Shown: piece after piece, positions 30,003 to 38,311 of the stretch
How positions within the stretch are numbered: the first letter of the stretch is position 1
How the letters are laid out: every line of letters starts with the position of its first letter
Source: Paramarasmius palmivorus
Lineage: Eukaryota > Basidiomycota > Agaricomycetes > Agaricales > Marasmiaceae
Direction of reading: 5' to 3'
DNA: 38,311 nucleotides
Assembly (NCBI GenBank): GCA_037176845.1
Contig: JAYKXP010000279.1
Span: forward strand, 1 to 38,311
Notes under the pieces: generated by a model
Told to the model about the DNA's origin: nothing
The model's database searches: none
What the model saw: the letters and a program-made list of their open reading frames with translations, nothing else
Program-made: the position numbers and the translations under genes

Positions 30003-31589
30003 ATGGCCAGTATGGAGAGCGAAATAACGAGGATTGATAACGATATCCAGCGATTGATTCAGAGGAGAGATGGATTGCTGAGAAAGCAAAAGGGTCTATG
30101 GGCAGGACGGAACGAGATCAGTCAGCCTCTGGTTCATAGGCTGGATTCCGATGTTTTGGGAATGATTTTCGAGGCCGCCGCGGCGTATGCGTTCGACCAG
30201 CCCCTGATTTTGGGAAGCGTCTGCCAAAAGTGGAGAGCTACTGCTGTCGGTACTGCTCGTCTTTGGGAAAACATCTACATCAACATTCCCGGTAGGCCAT
30301 GGGGAGGTGATGCCAGCTCGGAGTTGTTTGAGCTATACGAAGAGCAGATGAGGAGGAAGGAAAACAGGTTGAATGGGTGGTTGGATAGGTCGGGCAGCGT
30401 TCCTCTTATCGTGTCTTTTCATGCTGCCCCGTTTCCACTCGACACGATCGGCTCTCAACAGGTGTGGGGGGACTTCTTGCGCCTGCAGCGCAAACTGACC
30501 CACATCATCATGGACCACTCTCAACGCTGGCATTCAGTGACATTGCGCGCGCCATCCTATCTCCGATGCCTTTTGAATGACGCTGGTGTGTTAGGTAGCC
30601 TCCGAACGTTGAGGTTGTTACCTCCAACGGATCGCAAAAAGTTTGTACCAAGAGGTGCACAACAATCCGACGTGGAAAGCTTCCTTCGCGCTCCTATTCG
30701 AGAATTGGTGTTGGAGGATGACCTGTTGGATATGTACGATCTGCCTGTGGCGTGGGACAGCCTGACCAGTGTCATCATCGACTTTGTCGACGGAATCTCT
30801 ATCGCGACGGCCCTATCGATACTCTCTGCGGGTGCCACGAATCTACACGATTGCAGCCTGAAGATCTCCAACATTAGGGACTTGGATGGTCCAGTCATGC
30901 AAGTGACATTTCCCAAGTTGGAGTCTCTAGCACTCTTGATTGCGGTGGATGGAGTAGGGCTAGAGGAAGTTATGCCACGTATGCAAGACATCGGGGGTGG
31001 TATTGTGGCAAAGGCACTGCAGAGTTTCCGGGTCGAGTGCACTCCTCTCAAATCGACACGAAGGATCCTCGAATGGCCTTTCAACTCATTGCTCGGTTCC
31101 AAGATGACCTCGTTATCTTTCAACCTCGACGGCCTTGGTCCACATGCGATTGTGACGACACTCGCGTGCATTCCGTCTCTTAGATCTCTAACTTTGACGA
31201 ACATCACGCCCATGACTATCAAGGGAGTCCTTTCCATCCTTATTTCAGGTGTAGACGGTCAGGTTATATGCCCACGGTTGACCGAGATCCGCATTGATCT
31301 GTATCGGTGGTATGATGACCCGATCGAGGAGATGTTCAAGGAGGTAACGAGGTTGGTGGAGTGCCGCATAGAAGAAAATCGAGAAACTGCGCCGTTGAAG
31401 AGGGTCTGGGGACGGTCAAGTACATTTCCCAGAAGTCGGAACTTGTCCCACAAGATCAAGCTCTTGAGGCAAAAAGGAGTTGATATAGAGTGGGCGTACT
31501 CGACGACAAAACAGATAGGGGTGGGGTTTGACTACGGGGACGAAGACACTGAAGATGAATCACACCATGCATTTCCCTTTCGCGTGTAG
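30003..31589 (+). CDS. F-box-like protein, paralogue 1 (528 aa)
   Basis: A single open frame of 528 aa. Residues 1-40 are a short coiled coil (ESEITRIDNDIQRLIQRRDG). About 43-100 is the F-box-like domain: VHRLDSDVLGMIFEAAAA, then LILGSVCQKWRATAVGTARL and WENIYINIPG. The rest is a leucine-rich solenoid-like region (SLRSLTLTNITPMT), ending in an acidic tail. F-box proteins usually bind Skp1 and recruit substrates to SCF ubiquitin ligases; mushroom fungi carry hundreds of this type. A likely 5'-UTR intron (29945-29994, gtgagt ... tgtag) precedes the ATG and is matched in the paralogue at 36001, which has the same length, the same start context (ATGGCCAGT) and similar sequence throughout. If the upstream ATG at 29933 is used, five to nine residues are added. 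Confidence 0.85.
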   Translation: MASMESEITRIDNDIQRLIQRRDGLLRKQKGLWAGRNEISQPLVHRLDSDVLGMIFEAAAAYAFDQPLILGSVCQKWRATAVGTARLWENIYINIPGRPWGGDASSELFELYEEQMRRKENRLNGWLDRSGSVPLIVSFHAAPFPLDTIGSQQVWGDFLRLQRKLTHIIMDHSQRWHSVTLRAPSYLRCLLNDAGVLGSLRTLRLLPPTDRKKFVPRGAQQSDVESFLRAPIRELVLEDDLLDMYDLPVAWDSLTSVIIDFVDGISIATALSILSAGATNLHDCSLKISNIRDLDGPVMQVTFPKLESLALLIAVDGVGLEEVMPRMQDIGGGIVAKALQSFRVECTPLKSTRRILEWPFNSLLGSKMTSLSFNLDGLGPHAIVTTLACIPSLRSLTLTNITPMTIKGVLSILISGVDGQVICPRLTEIRIDLYRWYDDPIEEMFKEVTRLVECRIEENRETAPLKRVWGRSSTFPRSRNLSHKIKLLRQKGVDIEWAYSTTKQIGVGFDYGDEDTEDESHHAFPFRV

Positions 31590-31818
31590 TGCAGTATTGT
31601 ATAGTGCGTAGATTGTGATGAATGAATTCATGCCATCATGCCATGGTGTATATTGTAGCTGAGAGATATGTCTATCCTGAGGCCGCATAAGAGAATGACC
31701 AAGTAAGGGGGAATAAGTCACCTCGTACCGTTGTTCGCCCAAAGCGTTCAGTCAATATCCAGAGCGGTTGGTTTGTAGGTAACCTTGGTCTCCCGGGCTG
31801 TAAGGAAATGGCATTTGT

Positions 31819-31975
31819 GACAACACCAGAGTTGTCTATTGCGTTCTGCGACACCAAAGTCGCCAATACGCATGATGGAAGTAGTGAAGCAGGGACTTGG
31901 TCAAGCCTTAGTGGAATCAGATGCTGACGTGCCAAAGCATCATGTGATATAACCCTACCTGTACTGTGTAGGGTT
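31819..31975. repeat. Hairpin module C (left half and centre only), in the gap 31590-32119
   Basis: Hairpins GACAAC-ACCAGA-GTTGTC (31819-31836) and GCGAC-ACCAAA-GTCGC (31848-31863, with outer GCGT/ACGC pairing), a degraded one with GATGC/GCATC stem (31920-31941), then the centre AACCCTAC, 9 nt, GTAGGGTT (31951-31975). No right-hand hairpins follow before the next gene. The rest of the 530-bp gap shows no other feature. Confidence 0.8.
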
Positions 31976-32119
31976 GGGTTACTCCGCTCGCGAAATATTC
32001 ATTGATGCTCTTTATTGCTACGCCTAATATATCACTAAACAAAGAATTTCAGATACATTACTGCCTAATTGTTGTTGTACAAAAAACATTCTAACAGTGC
32101 TAACAGGGTTTGCTTAATA

Positions 32120-33766
32120 TCAGCATCCAGTAACACGGCCTGTGGAGTGATGCAAACAGTCTGTATACCCTGCATCAGCGCGATCCCATTCGCTTTGCCA
32201 AGGCTCCCCCCGGTAGAGAAATCCCGACTGGAGTGGCATGAGAGTCTCCCATCGTACAACCATGCCCTGACTTCGCAGTCGCTCCAGCTCTCGCCGGAAA
32301 GCGTGGTAAAGGTTGGGGGGATCGGTGCAGAAAACTTCGAGCATTTCGAGCACCGCAATAGTAGGAAGGGTACCAGCATGATCGTTCGACTTGGCATAGG
32401 CGAAAGCAAGGACGGCCTGCTCGAGTTCTGCATCCGTCACGTCAAAGTCCATGCGAAGGAAGGTCAATCGTGGGCATACAGGATAGGGTGTACGGATACT
32501 GTGCGAAAGTGCTGACATGAGACTCTTGGCAACATTGAGATCGTGGATTGCTAAAGTCAATTTGGTTACTCTGGACAAGGAGTCCAGCGTGTCGAGGAGG
32601 AGATCAAGGGGCAGTGGCATAGAATGAGGAAGATGAACATATAATTCTTCAATGTTCTCGAGGATTGAATGTTGAAACATGCCCGGCCAAGGCCATGTAG
32701 TGACGCCTGGCGTCTCGAATCCTGGATGGTCTGCGAGATCCACAACTTGAACGGCGAAAGAAACAAGGTTAGGCGCGCTGATCGTCCCGAAAGCTGCATG
32801 TATTTGGGCTTGAATCTGTGCTGGAGTCATTTCGTCGACAACTATATTGAAATGAGCGGTTTGCAGATGAGACATATGCAATGTGATCGGGTGGATTTCA
32901 TGGTGGACAAGCCAGACGCCGAGGCGGAACACCCGCAATGACGCAGACGCCAGTCGGAGGATCTCGATGGCTCGTTCGCTGGTAAGGCGGAGATTGCGGG
33001 AATATGAGCCTTTGATATCGATTTCTGTGAGCTGATCCCAACGTACGGGAGGTTGATAATATGGAGTATGGATATGAAGCTTTTGCAGCCCCGGCGCGCG
33101 GAAAATGGTATCTAGTGGATGGGTGTTAGACAGAGATTCCCTCGGGCGAGAGTCGAGTAGCCGGAAAGTTTGGAGGTGCTTTAGTTGTGTCACTGGAATA
33201 CAGCCAAACACGTCTTGCATATAAGACGGAATGTTCAAGGTGAGGCTGATAAACATGGAGGAATGAGGGAGAAGAAGGGATGCCAGTTGACGCTGTGGCT
33301 TACGCAACTCAATGGCCTGAGTGGCATCGGATACCTCTGCGTTTGCGGAGGCATTAACGTACACATGAAGCCGTTCTCCACGCGAACGTTCAAGCCATTG
33401 CTTCAATCGATCTCCGCGTTCATGGATAATGGAGAGAAACGGTGCAATGGGGGAAGTACGATAGCCGGGCACTGACAAATAGATCTGGGTCCAAAGTGAC
33501 GGTGTGGAACAAGCCACATAGCGCCACTGTCGGCAAACGCTAGCCAGTACGAGCGGAATTTCTTTTTGACAGAGGGGGTTGTATCCGTCAGAGTCGGTGG
33601 TTAGCTGGAAGATGGCTGCCAGAAGCCGATTATCCCCCATTATCTGTCTGAAAGCGGAGGACAGACAGGTGTGCGCGTGAATGAAGTGTCGAAGGCGTTC
33701 TTGGCGAGCCGATAAAGCCGATATCTCCAGCTCGACATCATCCAGCTCCTGTAATGACGATTTCAT
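32120..33766 (-). CDS. F-box-like protein (548 aa)
   Basis: One uninterrupted minus-strand frame starting MKSSLQELDDVELEISAL, which forms a short coiled coil. The F-box-like domain follows at about 40-100: IMGDNRLLAAIFQLTTDS, then IPLVLASVCRQWRYVACSTP and SLWTQIYLSVPG. The remainder is a Leu-rich repeat-like region with motifs such as RWDQLTEIDIKGSY and EELYVHLPHSMPLPLD. A role as an SCF substrate receptor is inferred from the family. It is tail-to-tail with F-box paralogue 1 across module C and only distantly similar to it. No intron is needed. An upstream exon is possible but not required, since the start has the N-terminal coil usual for the family. Confidence 0.85.
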   Translation of the reverse strand: MKSSLQELDDVELEISALSARQERLRHFIHAHTCLSSAFRQIMGDNRLLAAIFQLTTDSDGYNPLCQKEIPLVLASVCRQWRYVACSTPSLWTQIYLSVPGYRTSPIAPFLSIIHERGDRLKQWLERSRGERLHVYVNASANAEVSDATQAIELRKPQRQLASLLLPHSSMFISLTLNIPSYMQDVFGCIPVTQLKHLQTFRLLDSRPRESLSNTHPLDTIFRAPGLQKLHIHTPYYQPPVRWDQLTEIDIKGSYSRNLRLTSERAIEILRLASASLRVFRLGVWLVHHEIHPITLHMSHLQTAHFNIVVDEMTPAQIQAQIHAAFGTISAPNLVSFAVQVVDLADHPGFETPGVTTWPWPGMFQHSILENIEELYVHLPHSMPLPLDLLLDTLDSLSRVTKLTLAIHDLNVAKSLMSALSHSIRTPYPVCPRLTFLRMDFDVTDAELEQAVLAFAYAKSNDHAGTLPTIAVLEMLEVFCTDPPNLYHAFRRELERLRSQGMVVRWETLMPLQSGFLYRGEPWQSEWDRADAGYTDCLHHSTGRVTGC

Positions 33767-34023
33767 GGTCGCTTGGTCTACGATTCTGGGGCTGTTGGTC
33801 TGCGAAGGAAGAGAGGAACCTACGCCAGTATAAGCATGTCGTCAAACCATTAGTCTTGAACACTCACCTAGGTTCAAGGCGCTCTTTGCACTCGTTGTGG
33901 GAAGGAAACTATTAAAGGAATGTGACTGTGACTTGGACTACTAATATGTCTTAGACCGGCACAGCCTATTCAGAAAGGATGGGGAAATAGTAGTATTTGA
34001 ATTGACAAATGTATATTAATTTT

Positions 34024-35722
34024 TTACAAAGAAAGCGAGGCGGTGAAAGGCTCGGCACGAAGGGTGGTGGAGTGATAATGTGAATACTCGTAGGAGAATA
34101 ACAGGGGTGTTGTCGGTGAAGATACTTTCCACTGTACTGAGACATGTGAACTACGCAGGGAACGGAAACGCTCCCGGACTGCAGTAGAGCTTGGGGGTTG
34201 GACTGTGAACAAGTCCAACCTCCTGAAGGGGGGCTTGTGACAATGGGACCCTGTCCTAGAGACGACCAAATCCAAAAGCAATGTTTCAAGATTGGTGATC
34301 GATTCCGCAGCGATGTGGAGTGCCATTAGATCGGGACACGCGGTCTCCAAGTCTCCTGAAATGATGGTGAGGGCAGTAATTAAGTCCTTCAACGGCTGAT
34401 AACCAGCATGGTAGATTTTGAGGATGCGGAGAGAGGATAATTGTCGCACGCTGACGACGAGGGCTTCCGGTGTGAAATCGAAGTCCAATTCCAGTGAGTG
34501 TAACCGGGTTTGCGGAGGAAGTAGTCGAACGAAAGGCCAATAGGAACAACTGATTCTCCGGTACCCAGCGCTAATAATAGACAGGGTACAAAGTTTTTGA
34601 GCGTGCATGGCGTTCACGAGGTCGGCCAGTCTCGCCAAGAGTCGGTCCTCTCTTAGCTCCCTCACGTTGACAAGGAGATGGAGAGTAACTAACTCCGGCA
34701 AAAAACATGCAGTTTTTATATCGCCAGTTGCAGTCAATGTCACGGCAACGCGAAAGATACGGATAGATTGAGATGTAGCATTGAGTAGCTCCGCTGCTGT
34801 AGTGTCGGGGAGGCTCGCGGCAACTCCTGATACCTCTATCTCCGTGACGTTAGTCCAGCGAGGGAGCGACAGGACATACGGTGCGTGAACTAAAACCACA
34901 CGAAGGGAACGAGCACCGAGAAGGTTGTCCGGGAGTGGTGAAGAGTTCGTGGTAGGCAACTCTTCCGTCAACAGGGGGGAAATGAGCAGAGATTCAAGGA
35001 TCGGTACTGGAACATGTGCAAAGCGTTCAATCACATCTATGGGTGCGCGCAATGCTAGACTGCGCCAGCGGTAGGAGTGGGGTAATAGTTGTTCAATCAA
35101 TCGATGGCATAGACGACGCTCGAAGAGGAGGTGGCCAGGTAGAGGATTGACGTTGGCAATGATGGCGACGGGTACCTGTCGAGACCTTGCCAGCCAAAGC
35201 CGAAGCTTCTCCTGACAGTGCAGGATGGAGGTTCTATAACAAGGCCATGCGGTGGGACCATGAAAGTCGGGAAGAGAGACAAATACGTGTGTCCAAAGTA
35301 GGGGGTTGTTGCTGGCAACCTGCCTCCAGAGACGACAAACGGCCGCCAAAATCTGTGGGGCATCTGTAGCAAACTCTCGACATGGAATATCTTCCTGAGG
35401 CGTGCAAAACAGAAAAATACGGCTGAGCACCTCGCAAGGGATGCGGCGGATAGGAGATAGAATAGGTTGCGGATGGACAAGCTGCACCAAAAGTTCATGA
35501 CGGCGACGATTGAGTGTAGCAAGTTCCTGTTCCAATTGGGACAGGTTACTGCGTGCATGATTGCCAAGGAATTTAATGTGTTTCCGTTCGGCAGGAGAAG
35601 GGACGTAGTTCGTGTCCAAAAGGTTTTCAAAAGGTGAATCTACCAATGATAATGTTCAGAGAGCGGGGTTTTGGAGTTGATTACTACACACCTAGGCCAA
35701 TTTCACCAGTCGTACTTCCCAT
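34024..35722 (-). CDS. F-box-like protein (548 aa) with short first exon
   Basis: Minus-strand exons 35722-35692 and 35639-34024 join at phase 1 across a 52-nt intron, so the protein starts MGSTTGEIGLDSPFENLLDT. The long frame alone has no ATG near its start, and the spliced N-terminus reads like other family members (SPFxxLLxTNxVPS), which supports the small exon. A coiled coil follows (QLEQELATLNRRRHELLVQL). The F-box-like domain then reads SPIRRIPCEVLSRIFLFCTP, then ILAAVCRLWRQVASNNPLLW. The C-terminal part is Leu-rich repeat-like (ARSLRVVLVHAPYVLSLPRW). A role in SCF substrate choice is inferred from the family. Its start faces the F-box paralogue at 36001, 278 bp away. Confidence 0.85.
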
Positions 35723-36000
35723 AATAGAGGACAAGGTTATGAGTGTTGTTGATCAGGAAGATAGTGAGGGTTACTATTTGAATTTTGACTGCCGTGTCGG
35801 ATTTGGGAAACCGGCATTGGGTCATGTGTGTGAAACATTCATGGGACAACGGGAGTTCGATCGTTGCCGCATCCATCTCTTTGCCGCATCTGTCCCTAAC
35901 ACAACACCGCGACTGAACAGGCGAAAAGGCTGAACCCGTGGTGAGTCATTATGAAGAACGTCGCAACGGATTGATTGAATCAGGCGGTTTAGCGTTTATT

Positions 36001-37587
36001 ATGGCCAGTCTGGGGAGCGAGATAATGAAGATTGAGGAGGAGATCAAGCAATTGATTGAGAGGAGAGATGGATTGGTGAAAAAGCAACAGGGTCTATGGG
36101 AAGGAAGGAACGACAGCGGTGTCTCTCTTGTTCATCGGCTGAATCCCGATGTGTTGGGATTGATTTTCGAGTCCTCCGCAGCGCATGCGTTCGACCAGCC
36201 TCTGATTTTGAGCAGTGTCTGCCAAAGGTGGAGAGCTACAGCTATGAATACTGCTCGGCTGTGGGGGAACATCTACATCGACATTCCAGGACAGATGTGG
36301 TTTGGGAAGGCTGAGGCCGGCTCGGAATTGCTTGGGCTGTATGAAGAGAAGATGAGGAAGAAGGAGGACCGGTTGCAAGTGTGGTTGAGGAGGTCGGGCA
36401 ACACTCCTCTTGCGGTGTTCTTTCACGCCGCCTCGTTTCCACCGGAAAAAAAAGACTTCGTGCTCCTGCAGATTAAATTGTCCAACATCATCGTCCTCCA
36501 CTCTGGCCGCTGGCGTTCGCTGACGTTGCGTGCACCATCGTACCTCCGCCGCCTTTTCGGCGAGGCTGGAGATCTAGGAAACCTTCAAATGTTCATGCTA
36601 ATACCGACAGGCTGCAGTTATTCGCGTTATTCTCCTACGGAAGAAGGGGAATATGATGTATCGAATTTGGTGAAAAGGGTTTCTCTGCGGGAGCTCCTAT
36701 TGAACGAGGTGATGGACATTTACCGCCTGCCTGTAGCTTGGGACCACCTCACTACTCTCGTTATCGAGCCTTCCTGGCCTATAAAGATGGAGATGGGGAT
36801 ATGGATATTGTCGGTGGCGTCTCGTCTACGTGATTGCAGAATGAACCTCTCCGGCATGAAATTCCACGGAGAAGAGATGGAAGAGATCGGTGACGCGCCA
36901 TTGATGTTGACCCAATTGGAATCTCTGGCGCTTGATATCAATCTCAAGATAGGTATTTGGGAGCTAGAGGACGTGCCGGGATGTATGCGAGGTTTAGGAA
37001 GGGTGGTAGCAAGCGGGTTACGGAGCTTGCATATTTACTGCCACCCGCCGTGCAGAGTCGAAATGGTAAACGAATGGCCGTTTTACTCTCTGCTGGGCTC
37101 GACAGTGCGCTCATTGTCCTTCAATCTGGACGGACTTCACGCAAGCGAAATTGTCAGTGTACTGACACAGGTACCTGCCCTCCAAACTTTGGCGTTGACA
37201 ACCATTACACCCATCACAGTCAAGGAAATCATTGCCTCCCTTGTTAGGGGCGTTGAGGGACACGTTTTGTGCCCCAAGCTGATCGAAATTCGCATCGATC
37301 TCCGTGATAGGTACAATCACTCGATTGATGTCATATTGGAGGAGGGGTTGATCTTGTTGGGGACTAGAAGTGAAGAAACGCAGGAGACTGCGCGATTGAG
37401 GAAAATATGGGGGCGGTCCAATTCATTTCCAAGGAGTAGAAGTTTGGCCGACAGGATCAAACTCATGAGGGAAAAGGGATTTCAGATCGAGTGGCAGTAC
37501 TCCACTAGGTCGCAGATGGAAGAGGAATTTCGAGACGGTGATGACGGTGAGGACGACCCGTTCGTTGAGTATAGTTATAATGTGTAG
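36001..37587 (+). CDS. F-box-like protein, paralogue 2 (528 aa)
   Basis: A single frame of 528 aa from the ATG at 36001; the frame is open further upstream, but the paralogue at 30003 fixes the start. The N-terminal coiled coil is GSEIMKIEEEIKQLIERRDG. The F-box-like domain reads VHRLNPDVLGLIFESSAAHA, then LILSSVCQRWRATAMNTARL. The Leu-rich part contains SLSFNLDGLHASEIVSVLTQ, matching the paralogue. It has the same length as paralogue 1 and the same start context, and a similar putative 5'-UTR intron (35941-35992, gtgagt ... tttag). In both cases hairpins begin about 225-230 bp after the stop, so the duplication copied flanking DNA too. Family role: SCF substrate adaptor. Confidence 0.85.
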   Translation: MASLGSEIMKIEEEIKQLIERRDGLVKKQQGLWEGRNDSGVSLVHRLNPDVLGLIFESSAAHAFDQPLILSSVCQRWRATAMNTARLWGNIYIDIPGQMWFGKAEAGSELLGLYEEKMRKKEDRLQVWLRRSGNTPLAVFFHAASFPPEKKDFVLLQIKLSNIIVLHSGRWRSLTLRAPSYLRRLFGEAGDLGNLQMFMLIPTGCSYSRYSPTEEGEYDVSNLVKRVSLRELLLNEVMDIYRLPVAWDHLTTLVIEPSWPIKMEMGIWILSVASRLRDCRMNLSGMKFHGEEMEEIGDAPLMLTQLESLALDINLKIGIWELEDVPGCMRGLGRVVASGLRSLHIYCHPPCRVEMVNEWPFYSLLGSTVRSLSFNLDGLHASEIVSVLTQVPALQTLALTTITPITVKEIIASLVRGVEGHVLCPKLIEIRIDLRDRYNHSIDVILEEGLILLGTRSEETQETARLRKIWGRSNSFPRSRSLADRIKLMREKGFQIEWQYSTRSQMEEEFRDGDDGEDDPFVEYSYNV

Positions 37588-37811
37588 CACCGTCTGTATT
37601 ATTGAAAGTGTTCCCCAATGGTTACTTCGAAGCAACACTTGGGTGGGCATCGAAATGAGAAAAGATGAGAGGACACAAAAGGAACGTTCACTCGTACCTG
37701 TGACTGGCGGACCGCTCTGCCTTCCACGGGATCAAAGGGTCTCTTCAGGTTTGGCATAATCATTGTAGGAGGTTTAGGCCCGACGATGAAAGTCTGTGCT
37801 TCACACTGTAG

Positions 37812-38123
37812 TCAACACCTGAGTTGAATTACAGCCTGATGCAATGCTGCGACACCAGAGTCGCGAAAATGGATGAAGGATGTGTTTGGATGTAGGAATT
37901 GGACATGACTTCGGAGTCTGATGGCAAAGTGCGTTGGCTGATCATGTGCGCCTAATTAAACCCTAGCATGGTCATACTAGGGTTGGCCGCTCGCCAAGAC
38001 CTCGTAACACTTTGGTCTTTCCCCTCATCGCTCACATCCTCGTTCGGGCTAGCCTAGGCTAAGCATTAAATTTATTCGATGCTGACTCTGGTGTCAGTTT
38101 TGAGTGGGACTCTGGTGTCCCAC
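37812..38123. repeat. Hairpin module D, complete, at the right end of the window
   Basis: Left hairpins: TCAAC-ACCTGA-GTTGA (37812-37827), GCGAC-ACCAGA-GTCGC (37849-37864) and GAC-TTCGGA-GTC (37907-37918). Centre: AACCCTAG, 10 nt, CTAGGGTT (37959-37984). Right hairpins with inverted loop: CTGAC-TCTGGT-GTCAG (38082-38097) and GTGGGAC-TCTGGT-GTCCCAC (38104-38123). No gene is seen from 37588 to the window end, so the plus-strand gene expected to the right would start beyond it. Confidence 0.85.
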
Positions 38124-38311
38124 GAGGCGTACTTCGGGATTTCTTGGGTGAAAAATCAGCGAATTCAATTTGGGTTTAGAAGTGAGCGCTGAGCCGTCAA
38201 CATCTCTTGTCTTCCTTCATACTAATGTTCTAACGCCCAGTTTTCTGTTCAGCCTCATCTTTAGGGGCGATTGTTCGGGGGAAAGTTCAGCGCGACTCAA
38301 ATCGAGTGGTG

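Noticed and set aside
9846..37984. Helitron ends (CTAG after a hairpin) or true telomere repeats for the AACCCTA/TAGGGTT centres
   Set aside because: The motifs form inverted pairs rather than tandem arrays. No Helitron 5' TC end or Rep/helicase gene is present, and hairpins lie on both sides.
9726..38123. CRISPR-like or satellite explanation of the dispersed hairpins
   Set aside because: Spacing is irregular, arms are not constant, and there are no direct repeats with unique spacers. This is nuclear fungal DNA.

Overview
This window reads as nuclear DNA of a mushroom-type fungus (Basidiomycota, Agaricomycetes). The evidence is multi-exon genes with GT-AG introns, mostly 50-60 nt long, together with families typical of that class: a FunK1-type kinase, F-box-like proteins, a MYND zinc finger, a two-domain RNase H1-N/viroplasmin-like protein, a JmjC protein and an integrase-core protein. 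No rRNA, tRNA or CRISPR array was seen. All exon joins were worked out by eye from splice signals and reading frame, without alignments or RNA data.

Left part (1-10.4 kb): the 3' end of a FunK1 kinase, then two tandem paralogous four-helix membrane-protein genes with the same exon pattern and promoter block. Next come a possible small spliced gene and a secreted proline-rich repeat protein with regularly spaced Arg-Arg sites, flanked by two diverged direct repeats. From about 6.3 to 10.4 kb the DNA is mostly non-coding or decayed. It holds a foldback rich in AGATTCT motifs, a small spliced T5orf172/MUG113-like (GIY-YIG) gene, a 144-bp tandem array and two gene relics.

Middle part (10.4-23.2 kb): mostly minus-strand genes. 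These are a MYND protein (probably continuous with the exons downstream of it), a Zn2Cys6-like protein with a tandemly duplicated exon triplet, a plus-strand RING protein, a viroplasmin-like gene whose stop codon overlaps the RING stop, and a very large JmjC protein (about 1465 aa).

Right part (23.2-38.3 kb): an uncharacterised 678-aa gene, a divergent pair (235-aa nuclear-type protein and an intact integrase-core protein), a small coiled-coil gene, and four F-box-like genes. Two of these F-box genes are close paralogues of identical length (528 aa).

The most unusual signal is a dispersed family of short hairpins. At five places (about 9.7-10.0, 18.1, 23.2-23.7, 31.8-32.0 and 37.8-38.1 kb) a nearly constant 6-nt loop (ACCAGA on one strand, TCTGGT on the other) is closed by AC/GT and flanked by arms that differ in sequence from hairpin to hairpin but stay complementary. 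At four of the five places the hairpins lie around or beside a second inverted repeat (AACCCTA ... TAGGGTT). Where hairpins occur on both sides, their loop orientation flips across that centre. Several hairpins lie just upstream of start codons. They look either like a cis-regulatory/RNA-structural module of divergent promoters or like a small mobile hairpin element.
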